The notes beneath the pieces are model-generated. The model searched no databases, was not told the DNA's origin, and worked only from the letters and a program-made list of their open reading frames with translations. From CAMDHY01 sp046156265 (GTDB taxonomy: Bacteria > Pseudomonadota > Alphaproteobacteria > Rhizobiales > Segnochrobactraceae): 15,817 bases of DNA. Shown here one piece after another: positions 1 through 8,147 of the stretch; position 1 is the first letter of the stretch, and every line of letters begins with the position of its first letter. The stretch is from contig NZ_JAWDIR010000017.1 of NCBI RefSeq assembly GCF_046156265.1, positions 1-15,817 of the forward strand. Direction: 5' to 3'. The position numbers were made by a program, and so were the translations under genes.

Positions 1-186
1 GCGGCTGCCGCCGAACAACACTTCGATGCCGAAGGCGGCTCCGACGGCGAAGCGGACCGCCAGCGGCCGGCGGGACGCAACGAGCAGCGGCATGCCGTCG
101 GCGTTGCCGGCGGAAACGAGACCGCTGCAGCGAACGCGGCGAAGGCGTGCCACGAGCGGTTTCGACCTTGTCCGCCCGCCCCACGA
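1..186 (-). CDS. Open frame running off the left edge, unidentified
   Basis: This minus-strand frame is open for 62 codons, from just after an in-frame TGA at 187-189 to the window edge. It has strongly GC-rich third codon positions and a hydrophobic/small-residue pattern, including SAGNADGMPLLVASRRPLAV. It lies downstream of the binding-protein gene on the same strand, where a transporter component (permease or ATPase) would be expected. The pattern is vaguely like the C-terminal TOBE-type region of an ABC ATPase, but I cannot identify it. No convincing start or ribosome site was found; a GTG exists near the middle of the frame. Other frames here are also open because of the high GC, so this may not be coding. 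Confidence 0.2.
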
Positions 187-339
187 TCACCCGTGCCGCA
201 AGCCCGGCGGCGACCGCCGACGACCGAAACGACGAGCCCGACGGGGCGCGAGTTCGTTGTGCCCCTCGTGCCGGCAGGCGCGTCGAACCGTTCCGATCCC
301 GATGAGGGACTCACATGCGATGCACTTGAGGTGAGAGCT

Positions 340-1410
340 TTAGTTCGACGCCGCTTTGATGCGATTGAGCACCTTTCCCTCAAGATCTTCGATCCCGGCC
401 GGGACGCTCGGCATGAATTTCAGATTCGCCAACGCCTCGTCGTCGAAGGCGGCCTTGACCGCCGCTCTCGAGCCTTCCGGCAAGAGCTCGATCGAGTTCT
501 TCACCGCGCCGATCGACCCGGTCGATTCCGAGACCATGGTGATGATCTCCGGCTGCAGCATGAAGTTGATCCACTTGTAGGCCGCGTCGTCCGCCTCGCC
601 TTTGGCCGGGATGGTGAACGTGTCGATCCAGGCCAGCGCGCCGGTGCGGGTGGGAATGAAGCGGATGTCCGGATTCTGATTGTAGAGCTTGAATGCCGTC
701 GAGTCCCAGGCATCGGACAGCACGACTTCTCCGGAAAGCAGCAGACTGGATAGATCTTCGGCGCCCGTCCAGTACGTCTTCAGGTTCTCCTTGCAGGCGA
801 TCAGCTTGGGCTCCACTTCGTCCAGGATCGCCTGGTAGGCGGCGAGGTCGTTGTAGGCGGCGAACGGATCCTTACCCATGTCGAATGCCATGCCGAGCAG
901 GAGCGCCCGCTTGAGACGCATTGATACACGCCCCTTGTATTTCGGGTCGCACAGATCGCTCCAGCCTTTGACGTCCGGTGCCTTGGAGATGTCCGCGACG
1001 AGCCCCTGCGTGCCCCAGACGTGCGGCACGGAGTAGATCTCGCCGTCGATCTGGGCGTTTTCCTCCATCGCCTCCATCATGTTGGGCTGGAGGACCGTGG
1101 TGTCGATCTTCGACAGGTCGATCGGCTTGTAGATGCCGTACTCGGTCTGCGCAGCGACGATGCGGGACACGCTCGGCTGCGCCAGGTCAAAGCCGGATCC
1201 TCCCGTGGCTCGGAGCTTCGCGACGATTTCTTCGTTGTTGGAAAGCGTCACCTCGACATCGATATCGGGGTATTTCTGCTCGAAGAGCTCTATCACCGCG
1301 TCTGGAGCATAGCCTCCCCACGTCAGCAGCCGGAGCGTTTCCGCTTCGCTCGTCGTCGAGCCGGAAACGATCGCGGCTCCTGCGAGCAGCCCAGTGACCA
1401 CGTACTTCAT
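340..1410 (-). CDS. ABC transporter periplasmic binding protein, spermidine/putrescine (PotD) type
   Basis: A 356-residue extracytoplasmic solute-binding protein. It opens with a short signal peptide (residues 1-23, hydrophobic core VTGLLAGAAIVSG, likely cleavage after SEA), then ETLRLLTWGGYAPDAVIELF, the typical start of the mature PotD/PotF-like family. Mid-protein motifs such as SVPHVWGTQGLVAD and LSDAWDSTAFKLY also fit, as does the usual family length of 340-370. The ATG has a good AGGAG about 7 nt upstream. It lies 44 bp after the stop of the putative glycoside hydrolase on the same strand, so the two are probably co-transcribed. No cognate permease or ATPase gene is visible; they could lie left of the window. 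The family binds polyamines but also many other solutes, so the ligand is not known. Confidence 0.88.
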   Translation of the reverse strand: MKYVVTGLLAGAAIVSGSTTSEAETLRLLTWGGYAPDAVIELFEQKYPDIDVEVTLSNNEEIVAKLRATGGSGFDLAQPSVSRIVAAQTEYGIYKPIDLSKIDTTVLQPNMMEAMEENAQIDGEIYSVPHVWGTQGLVADISKAPDVKGWSDLCDPKYKGRVSMRLKRALLLGMAFDMGKDPFAAYNDLAAYQAILDEVEPKLIACKENLKTYWTGAEDLSSLLLSGEVVLSDAWDSTAFKLYNQNPDIRFIPTRTGALAWIDTFTIPAKGEADDAAYKWINFMLQPEIITMVSESTGSIGAVKNSIELLPEGSRAAVKAAFDDEALANLKFMPSVPAGIEDLEGKVLNRIKAASN

Positions 1411-1454
1411 CGCGCATCTCCTGTTGGTAACCGTTCAACCTCACGCCACGACAC

Positions 1455-4178
1455 TTACCCTTTACGCGCCTCTACCACGAAATATGGTGTTCCAGAAAGA
1501 TCCTCCGCCACTCCCGGATAGAAGGCAGAAATATTATGATGGTCTATCTCAAAATAATACATGATCGGATAGGGTATTCTTGTGTACTCGGCCGGGATGG
1601 ATGCGCGATACTCCTGCGCGCGCCAGGCCATCTCGACGCTGCACCACGATTGCGATTGGTCGACATGGCGATAGTGAAGGGTGACCGCGCGCCGTGACGC
1701 GCCAAACGGGCGAAACGAGATATCGAGCGCCTCGCCGCGGACAAAGGCCGGCGGGGGCGTATGCCGGCCCGGTAGCAGCTGGCACGCCGACCATTTCAGG
1801 ATGCGTTCGATATGCAGTCCGGCCAATGGGCCCGTGCCTGGCCTTGTTTGCCTGCCCTCGGCCACGATGGCCTCCATGTCGGACAAGTCCTTCTCGATCG
1901 CCGGCAACCGATCGTCCCATCGCCCCCGCAGCCAGGAGTGGGGACCAAAGGTGATGTCGGGCACATAGATGTCCGCGCAGATCCTCGCGGCCTCGGCCCA
2001 GGCGTCGCGGGCCTTTCGATAGTGATCGATCGCCTGACCGGCCGAACGGCCGTCGCCGGAAAGCAGGTAGTACTCCCAGAACACCGCCGCCCGGACCTTC
2101 TCGGCGAAGAACCGACCGATCGCCGCCAGGATCGTGACGTCCACTGCAACGAGACGCAGTTCGCTGCCCGGATCTCGCGCCGCTCCCATGGCACGCGCAA
2201 TTTCGGTGCCGGCTGTACTGGCGTGCCGATCGAGCCAGTTTGCCCAGGTCAGCGGCCCATATCTCCGGACCCGCCGACCGTCGTGAAGGCATGATGCAAA
2301 TTCGCTCGGCGACATGAACAGCCGCGGGTCGCACGACCCGACGGTACCGAAGCGCGCCGGAGCGGTGAGTTCGTAGCCATAAGGCAGCCGCGGCGCCTCA
2401 TGCACGATCGACATGTTCTCGTACATTTCCGGCCAATAGGAGTTGTTCGATGCCGTCGGTGTATGAGCGAGCGTGATCAGGGGCAGGATGCGGCTCGCTG
2501 CGGCGAGCGCCGTGCCGCAACTTTCGGCGGCCTCTCCGAACTTCGATTTCAGATAGCGCTGGAAGGCCTCGGGGTCCGCTTCTGGGTTGAACAGCGATCG
2601 GCCCCAGACCCGGTAGGTGTACTCGAACTTCTGCCAGTCGAACCGGGTCGTCAGATGCTTGTCCTGGTAGCCGGTCCGGCTGCCGGCCCTTCCGGTCCCC
2701 ATGCGCCCCTTGAAGGACAGCGGCTCACAGAGCTCCACGCCCTGGGCACCGCAGAACGTCGCATTGTGGCCGTATCCGCCGGCCAGCGCCGCATCGCCCC
2801 AAAGCAAGACGCGTATCGTTCCCGGCCATATGCGAAAGATAACCGCGTATCGGCGATCCTCACGCAGAAGATCACCATAGCTGTAGCGAAGGAATTTTCG
2901 CGTTCCCTCGCTGAATTTCCATTTGCCGGCGTGCGTCTCGGCGTCATGCCCGGCATAGAGCGTCGTCATGTCTCGCCCCACCGCCTGGTCGGCGGGCGTG
3001 CCGCCATGGACGGGAAGCTCGAGCGCGCGGATGGATGCCTGGTGGTAGGGCAACCCCAAGTGCTCGGAGGTATATTTCGGGGAGACGCCCACCGGCATGC
3101 CTGTCGCCAGCGCAATGTCGATCAGCGTCTCATCGATCCCCTTGGCGTGCAGATCGAGGCGGACGGTGCGTCCCGCCGCCTTCACCGCTGAAAAATAGGT
3201 GCGCCAGAAGTCGTAGTCGCCTTCGGCGATCCCGCTTTCCACGTGGACGCGCAACGTCAGCCCGCTGATCTGCGGAACCTCCGCCAGGATCATCGCCAGT
3301 GAATCGCGGCAATATCGAGCGATGTTCTCCGGCCCGAGACCGGTGATCCGGTGCCTGGCGTTCGGGCAGTTGTCGAAGTCGTAGCTCTGCGTCCAGAGCG
3401 CCAATTGAAACTCGAGGCCGCGCCGATCGGCTTCGCGACCAATGAATTTCAGCGTGTCGAGGTTTCGGCTGCGTTCCTCTTCGGTGAGATTCGAGATCTC
3501 GACATCGTGGCCAGCGGCGGTAACAAGAAAGGGGTAGGCCAAGTGGAAATAGACGTCTGATACAAATTCGTTGCCGTATGGATAATTGTATTGTTTTCCA
3601 AAGGTCAACGATATCCGGTTGAAGCGATGAGTTGCCAGTAGCGTCAGGTATTCCTCCCATCCTTCCCGATCGTGAAACCAGGGGAGGTCCTCAATTTCGC
3701 TCTGGAAGCACTTGGAAATGCTCCGAACCTTGGCGGTCGGTGTTTCCACCATCGGAACCGCGAACACGAGGGCATCGGAAGCCGGCGACGTGAAGCGGAC
3801 CCGGTCCGCGAGTTCGGTGAGCGCGTAGACGAGGCCACGAACGTCCGCCCCATAGACGTAGAGGTGATTAACGCCTTCTTCCGGCGCCCGGAAGAGAGCA
3901 AACGATTCTGCCTCGGGAGGAAGCTCGACTCCGCAAAGCGCGCCGATCCGCATGATCTCTTCACTCGGAGTGAGCGCCAGCACGATACAAGTTCCATGAC
4001 CGGTCCCGCCGAAGGACTTGTCCACCCTGAGAAGCGCCACGCTACGTTCGCCGAGCCGGGATTCGAACTCCCCGAGCGCCCACGAGACCTGTGGAATTGC
4101 CGTGAGATCCGTGGCCCCTAGGCAACTGAAAACTATCGTGCTGCTCGAGTTGGCTGAGGCGTTAACTGTGCGGTTCAT
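1455..4178 (-). CDS. Large putative glycoside hydrolase (TIM-barrel, alpha-glucuronidase/hexosaminidase-like layout)
   Basis: A 907-residue protein with no evident signal peptide. Residues about 10-130 look like the non-catalytic N-terminal domain found before GH20/GH67/GH115-type barrels: residues 106-124 read YVYGADVRGLVYALTELAD, matching the 'G.D.RG..YA..ELA' pattern. Residues about 150-390 look like a TIM barrel: HRFNRISLTFG, LEFQLALWTQ, LTLRVHVESG (Glu314) and VRLDLHAKG (344-347 region). Residues about 447-500 (FRIWPGTIRVLLWGD, GVELCEPLSFKGR) recall uncharacterised proteins of this type. The C-terminus (about 820-905) is beta-rich. I assign no specific enzyme family or catalytic pair. 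The ATG follows an in-frame TGA by 9 nt and lacks a clear Shine-Dalgarno, so initiation is weak or leader-controlled. The solute-binding protein is the next gene. Confidence 0.6.
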   Translation of the reverse strand: MNRTVNASANSSSTIVFSCLGATDLTAIPQVSWALGEFESRLGERSVALLRVDKSFGGTGHGTCIVLALTPSEEIMRIGALCGVELPPEAESFALFRAPEEGVNHLYVYGADVRGLVYALTELADRVRFTSPASDALVFAVPMVETPTAKVRSISKCFQSEIEDLPWFHDREGWEEYLTLLATHRFNRISLTFGKQYNYPYGNEFVSDVYFHLAYPFLVTAAGHDVEISNLTEEERSRNLDTLKFIGREADRRGLEFQLALWTQSYDFDNCPNARHRITGLGPENIARYCRDSLAMILAEVPQISGLTLRVHVESGIAEGDYDFWRTYFSAVKAAGRTVRLDLHAKGIDETLIDIALATGMPVGVSPKYTSEHLGLPYHQASIRALELPVHGGTPADQAVGRDMTTLYAGHDAETHAGKWKFSEGTRKFLRYSYGDLLREDRRYAVIFRIWPGTIRVLLWGDAALAGGYGHNATFCGAQGVELCEPLSFKGRMGTGRAGSRTGYQDKHLTTRFDWQKFEYTYRVWGRSLFNPEADPEAFQRYLKSKFGEAAESCGTALAAASRILPLITLAHTPTASNNSYWPEMYENMSIVHEAPRLPYGYELTAPARFGTVGSCDPRLFMSPSEFASCLHDGRRVRRYGPLTWANWLDRHASTAGTEIARAMGAARDPGSELRLVAVDVTILAAIGRFFAEKVRAAVFWEYYLLSGDGRSAGQAIDHYRKARDAWAEAARICADIYVPDITFGPHSWLRGRWDDRLPAIEKDLSDMEAIVAEGRQTRPGTGPLAGLHIERILKWSACQLLPGRHTPPPAFVRGEALDISFRPFGASRRAVTLHYRHVDQSQSWCSVEMAWRAQEYRASIPAEYTRIPYPIMYYFEIDHHNISAFYPGVAEDLSGTPYFVVEARKG

Positions 4179-4423
4179 GCTATTCGGTCAGTATCCGGTA
4201 ATATCCGCCGCCTATCGGGGATGGTGAGATGCTAGGTGACAAAAACTGAGGGTGAAAACGAATATTCTCGTTGCGCTTGATCGCAAATTCCGATCAAGGC
4301 GCCTGAATGAGGAGGGTTTCGCTCAAGCGGCCCAATGCACCGGCAAGTGAAGGCTGACCTTTTCCCCGCCGATTCGTTGTTCTATACAATTAGTGATTGC
4401 AGGATGAAACTGGGCGTCGAGAA
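4179..4423. other. Upstream region of the glycoside hydrolase gene
   Basis: About 245 bp without a supported gene, noticeably less GC-rich than the neighbouring coding DNA. It contains the inverted repeat described separately and ends at the IS5-type element. I see no good -10/-35 pair on the minus strand and no RNA gene. Confidence 0.5.
4273..4302. promoter_or_regulatory. Inverted repeat upstream of the glycoside hydrolase operon
   Basis: CTTGATCG (4276-4283) is the exact reverse complement of CGATCAAG (4291-4298), separated by 7 nt. With one unpaired G the stem can extend through GCGC on both sides. No T-run follows on either strand, so an intrinsic terminator is unlikely. It lies about 95-130 bp upstream of the start codon of the minus-strand operon, a reasonable place for a regulator-binding site or a leader hairpin. 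The function is inferred from position only. Confidence 0.4.
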
Positions 4424-4426
4424 GCT

Positions 4427-5037
4427 CTAGCGGGCTGTTGAAGAAGGCAGGGTTCGGCGGCTCGTTTTCGCTTGCAGGCAGCGTTTGCGGTGATGGAATG
4501 CGGGTTGTGGGCAGGTCGGCGCCGATGATGCGTGGCCCGGTCGTCTTGGCGCCTCGACGAGGAGCGCTGCATCGACGGACCGATCGCCCCGCTCAAGCCG
4601 GCGCCGTCAGTAGCTTCGGCAAGCGGACGAGGTTGTAGGCGGCGGCGAAGGTGAAGGCCATTCCGACCCGGTCGAAGCCGCGCAGCTTCGGCCGATGGAG
4701 GCCGGCCACCGCCTTCATCCAGCCGACGCCCACCTCGATGCGCTTGCGGACCCCATGGGTCGCGGCATAGCCGGGGGATGCGGGTGGTGCGGCCATCGAT
4801 CGCCGAGCGGCCGCGGCCGCGGGTGAGGTTCTGCGCCACGTGCGGACGCACGTTCATCGAGCGCAACTCGTTGACGAAGTCGGCGGCGTCGTAGCCGCGG
4901 TCGGCGCCGAGCGTGATGGGTCGAGGCCGATCGGCAGGCGGCTCGATCATCGCAAGCGCTGCCAACCGCCCTCCCAAATACGGGAAGAGTGAATTCAGAC
5001 ATCCGACGCACGAGCAGTTGCTTCAACAAACGGCTAG
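4427..5037 (-). mobile_element. Internally deleted IS5-family insertion element with degraded ends and CTAG flanks
   Basis: The left end (from 4424, GCTCTAGCGGGCTGTTGAAG) and the right end (to 5040, CTTCAACAAACGGCTAGAGC) are imperfect inverted copies. By hand I count 18 of 23 positions matching. The tetranucleotide CTAG occurs at both borders (4427-4430 and 5034-5037), as expected for a YTAR-type target duplication of IS5 relatives. Between them lie only the 3' portion of an IS5 transposase gene and a short stretch by the right end. About 600 bp of transposase 5' sequence are therefore missing, and the unit is a short non-autonomous derivative of about 0.6 kb. The element directly abuts the 3' side of the ATPase pseudogene. 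Confidence 0.7.
4593..4974 (-). pseudogene. IS5-family transposase, C-terminal remnant with frameshift
   Basis: The upstream frame reads LAALAMIEPPADRPRPITLG then ADRGYDAADFVNEL and HVAQNLTRGRGRSAIDGRT. This is the middle of the DDE domain of IS5 transposases, and the D of GADRGYDA is one catalytic position. At about 4780, in a C-rich run, the reading shifts by one base into GYAATHGVRKRIEVGVGWMK and then GMAFTFAAAYNLVRLPKLL, the family C-terminus containing the catalytic-Glu region (RKRIE), ending in TGA at 4593-4595. The first roughly 200 residues of a normal transposase are absent, the break lying near 4974. Truncated and frameshifted, it cannot be an active transposase. Confidence 0.85.
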
Positions 5038-5075
5038 AGCGCGACCAGTTCAACCGCGCCACCCATCCCGGCCAT

Positions 5076-6510
5076 TCATTCCCGAAGGCGTGGCGCTTGC
5101 GTTCGCGGCAATGCAATGGCCAGAAGGATCAGCCGCGTTCGCGACCGGTCTTTCTCCTTCAAAAATGCGACCTTAATGCCGACGTTGCGCAGGAAAGTCG
5201 ACGCGCAGCGTAAACGGCCGGCCAAGGCGCGAGCGCCATCGGGCCAGGACTTCGCTTTGGCAACGCGCTCACCTGCCATCTCGTCCAAGGCGCCCAGCAG
5301 TTCCGAGGCGGTTCCAGTCCATTCCGTCCTCGCGCTCATCATGGCGCGCACAGCGGCGGCGATCGGATCTGCCTCGATCACATCGTCCACAGCTTCGTCG
5401 CGGTTGCCGCAATAGGCCGACCAGAAGGTGCCAGAAGGCCAGAGTGCGGTCTCGCAGGCCGTCGCCCACAAAGCGAAGTCGGCCATGCGCGGCAGCTTGG
5501 CGAGCTTCGTGCGCGGCAACTCGGCCAAGCCCTTGGCTACCGCGTCAAGCAGCGCGCCGAGGATGCGCGGACGTTCGGCCTAGAATTCCGCCCACAGCTC
5601 CTGTTCCGGACGGCGGCGCTCCTCGGGGATCGGCTCGAGCGTCAGGAACACGGCGCGATCGGCGAGATCGGGCCGCGTGACGATATCCTCGATCCCATTC
5701 AGGACCACTGGCCGGGAGGCGTCGAAGAGCACTTCATCCTGATCGGCATAAAGTTGGCGCACCGCGAAGCCGCCGCCCGTGGCGAGGCGGCAAAGCGTGT
5801 CCGAAAGCCACGGCGGCAGGCCGGAAACGTTGTCAAAGGCGAGCACATGGCCGTTGCCGGCGGCGATGAAAAGGTCGCGGTCCTCGCGTGGCAAGGCCCG
5901 CAGGGGCGCGGTATTCGGGTCAACAAGCGCCCGAAGAATCGCCGAGAAGGTGCTTTTCGCTGATCCCTGCTCGCCCGACAGAGCGATCACCGGGGAGGAC
6001 CATGATGGCGCAGGCAGGCAAGGAGCCAAGCGACCACTAGCACGAAGTCGTCATCGGATTGGACGTTCAGGAAAATTCGCAGTGCATCCACGGATCCGCC
6101 GGTGACCGGCGTCGGCAGGTTTTGCATCCCGGAAGAGCGCCTGAAGCGTACGGGCGGCTCGTCGATCACCCGCCAACCCTGGGAGTCAATCTCAACCACC
6201 TGCCATTCCTCATTGCAGAGGTCGAGATAGATGCGGCCATCCAGCCCGCCGAGGCGGACGTAGACGATACGTTCCGGCCCACCGTAGTGCGCCTTGGCCT
6301 CAAGGACATTCAGTGCGGACTGTCTTGCCTCGGAGCTAGGGGCGCCGTTAGTTTCCTCATAACAGCGCCTAACAAGCCAGTTGCTAAATCCCTTGGATCT
6401 GATCGGCCAGGTCTCACGGCGGCCGTTGATGAGAAGGTCGGCATAGGGAACGCCGTCCGGCGCATGGAAAAGAACGGCCTCTGAAGCGAGTTCAATGAGG
6501 ATGTCCGACT
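5076..6510 (-). pseudogene. P-loop ATPase of an integrative element, broken by a nonsense codon, a frameshift and N-terminal truncation
   Basis: The frames join into one protein. From 6510 to about 6005 it reads AQSDILIELASEAVLFHAPD, then ETWPIRSKGFSNWLVRRCYE and SDDDFVLVVAWLLACLR. After a one-base shift near 6000 it continues VIALSGEQGSAKSTFSAILR (Walker A GEQGSAKST, about 5950-5975), LAFDNVSGLPPWLSDTLCRL and GIEDIVTRPDLADRAVFLTL. A TAG at 5580-5582 interrupts WAEF/AERPRIL, and the same frame then continues LGALLDAVAKG to MADFALWATACETALWPSGT. Family resemblance ends near RSRTR (about 5133), with a stop at 5076. This is the ATP-binding/helicase-like protein often carried by alphaproteobacterial islands; the exact role is not established. 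GAG to TAG is the simplest explanation of the nonsense codon. The N-terminus is lost at the junction with the recombinase remnant. Confidence 0.8.
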
Positions 6511-7466
6511 GAGCCGGTCGCCCTTACGGGTGTGGCTCGGCGACATGGCATCGCCGTTCGGCGAGAAAATCAGGCCCCGCAGCAGCGAGGGGCCGGCGAG
6601 CCGGGTCTTGTTCGCCGTCGTCCGCGGACTCTCGCCCATGATGGCGTGGACTTGGCTCCAAAGGTCGAGGCCGATGATGGCCTCGTGCTCCCGGGATAAG
6701 CGACGCCTTTGTGAACGGCATCGCCAACGTAGACCCGGTTGTTCAGGAGTTTGTAGAGCGAGCCCTTGGCTAGCCGGTGTCCGCAGCGGCTGCGGATTCC
6801 TGCCGCCATAAGCTCCCGCATCAGCAGCATGATCGAGCCGAGTTTCACGAAGCGGTCGAAGATCAGGCGGACTGTGGCCGCCTCCTCCTCGCGGATGACG
6901 AGCTTGCGGTTCTCGACCCGGTAGCCGAGCGGCACGGAGCCGCCCATCCACATCCCCTTCTTGCGAGATGCCGCCACCTTGTCGCGGATGCGTTCGCCGA
7001 TTACCTCCCGCTCGAACTGGGCGAACGAGAGCAGGACCTTCAGCGTCAGACGCCCCATCGAGGTGGTGGTGTTGAACGATTGCGTGACGCTTACGAAGGT
7101 GACGCCGCGCCGCTCGAACACGTCGACCAGCTTGGCAAAATCCATCAGAGAGCGCGAAAGGCGGTCGATCTTGTAGACCACGACAACGTCGACCTTGCCG
7201 AGCTCGATGTCAGCGATGAGCCACTTCAGCGCCGGGCGCTCGAGCGTGCCGCCCGAGATGCCGCCGTCGTCGTACCGGTCGGGGACAGCGATCCAGCCCT
7301 CCGCCTTCTGGCTCACGACATAGGCCGCACACGCCTCGCGCTGGGCGTCGAGGCTGTTGAACTCCATGTCCAGGCCCTCCTCGGAGGACTTGCGGGTGTA
7401 GATCGCGCAGCGGACCTTCGGCACGACCTTCCGGACGGGATGCGATGCGGAGGTGGTCCGGCTCAT
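6511..7466 (-). pseudogene. Large serine recombinase, frameshifted and C-terminally truncated
   Basis: Translation starts at the ATG at 7466, which overlaps the stop of the DUF2924 gene (ATGA) and has an AGGGGAG ribosome site. Residues 18-150 form the resolvase catalytic domain: RCAIYTRKSSEEGLD with nucleophile Ser27, YKIDRLSRS with Arg102/Arg105, then GRLTLKVLLSFAQFEREVIG. Residues about 155-258 are the recombinase DNA-binding domain (GSVPLGYRVENRKLVIREEE; LAKGSLYKLLNNRVYVGDA). At about 6694 the frame is lost after HKGVAYPG; homology resumes one frame over with REHEAIIGLDLWSQVHAIMG and LLRGLIFSPNGDAMSPSHTR, then stops at KGDRL (about 6511). The rest of the zinc-ribbon/coiled-coil C-terminus is missing. 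A full-length relative is roughly 500-560 residues. The catalytic domain is intact, but a functional integrase is unlikely. Confidence 0.88.
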
Positions 7467-7909
7467 GCTCCCCTCCCCGCACTCTTCAGGCCGAAGAACA
7501 CCCAGCCGTTCCACTTCACCCCGGTGATGGCGTGGGCGATCGCCGACAGCGACCTGTAGGGCCGGCCCTGATACTCGAAGCCTTCGATGGTCACCGTCAC
7601 GATGTGCTCGACGCCCTGGAACTCGCGCAGGAGCCTCGTGCCGGCAATCGGCTTGCGGTCGTTGCGGATCCGCCGGGTCTTCGGATCCATGTTCTCGACG
7701 TTCCGAGCCAGCGCATCGAGGCGTTTCACCGTTTCTGGCTTCAGCCCGCCATAGGCGAGCTCCTGGATCCGGTAGGCCAGGCGGCTCTCTAGGTAGCGCC
7801 GATTGTAGGGCGGCGCCTCCACCCCATAGAGCTCGCGCCACATCGTCTTCAGCTCGGGCGTCGGCGTCGTCTTGATGGCGGCAAGGCGCGCCAGCACGGG
7901 GTTATCCAT
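7463..7909 (-). CDS. DUF2924 family protein
   Basis: A 148-residue protein beginning MDNPVLARLAAIKTTPTPEL, with middle REFQGVEHIVTVTIEGFEYQ and end YRSLSAIAHAITGVKWNGWV followed by FFGL. This is the DUF2924 pattern, regularly found immediately upstream of serine recombinases in alphaproteobacterial mobile elements. The ATG at 7909 is preferred over upstream in-frame codons because GGAGA lies about 6 nt before it and the family starts there. The stop overlaps the recombinase start by 4 bp (ATGA), so translation is probably coupled. The molecular function is unknown; the context suggests an accessory to integration or DNA binding. The C-terminal YRSLSAIA/ITG..WNG segment resembles small DNA-interacting domains, but that is only a suggestion. 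The frame is undamaged although its neighbours are broken. Confidence 0.85.
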   Translation of the reverse strand: MDNPVLARLAAIKTTPTPELKTMWRELYGVEAPPYNRRYLESRLAYRIQELAYGGLKPETVKRLDALARNVENMDPKTRRIRNDRKPIAGTRLLREFQGVEHIVTVTIEGFEYQGRPYRSLSAIAHAITGVKWNGWVFFGLKSAGRGA

Positions 7910-8147
7910 GGTCGGTCTCCGTCGACTGCGGGCCGACATGACCGCTCTGGTCGCGAATGAAGGGAAGGCAACTCTCTCCACGGTCCCGTGAGTGTGCCGC
8001 GGACACACTGTCGCGGCGCTGGCGCAGACGGACGATGGCGAGGGCGAGGAGCCCGGCGGCCTCGTCGAGCCGCTCGGCGTCGCTCATCAGGTCGGGGCGC
8101 AGAGTATTGGAGCCGGACGCAGTGTGATTATCTGAAAAATTTCTCAT
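7902..8147 (-). CDS. Small protein of the DUF2924-recombinase module
   Basis: An 81-codon frame: MRNFSDNHTASGSNTLRPDL, then MSDAERLDEAAGLLALAIVR with LRQRRDS, and a C-terminal tail SCLPFIRDQSGHVGPQS. The amphipathic LDEAAGLLALAIVRLRQR helix is the recognisable part of small unnamed proteins preceding DUF2924 genes; I make this match from memory. The ATG at 8147 lies 10 nt after AGGAG; a TTG two codons upstream (8153) and an internal ATG at 8087 are alternatives. The stop overlaps the DUF2924 start by 8 bp, giving a tightly coupled three-gene unit. Function unknown. Moderate confidence that it is expressed. Confidence 0.6.
   Translation of the reverse strand: MRNFSDNHTASGSNTLRPDLMSDAERLDEAAGLLALAIVRLRQRRDSVSAAHSRDRGESCLPFIRDQSGHVGPQSTETDHG

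Noticed and set aside
4990..5116. Short open frame beginning MSEFTLPVFGRAVG near the IS right end
   Set aside because: It becomes a wrong-frame reading of transposase sequence within a few codons; probably leftover IS leader DNA.
5076..5528. A separate 150-residue gene starting at TTG 5528
   Set aside because: It is in frame with the upstream ATPase fragment across a single TAG, so it is the C-terminal part of the same pseudogene.
6310..6951. A 213-codon minus-strand frame as an independent gene
   Set aside because: Only its middle is meaningful: it is the post-frameshift part of the recombinase. Its beginning and end are out-of-frame readings of recombinase and ATPase sequence.
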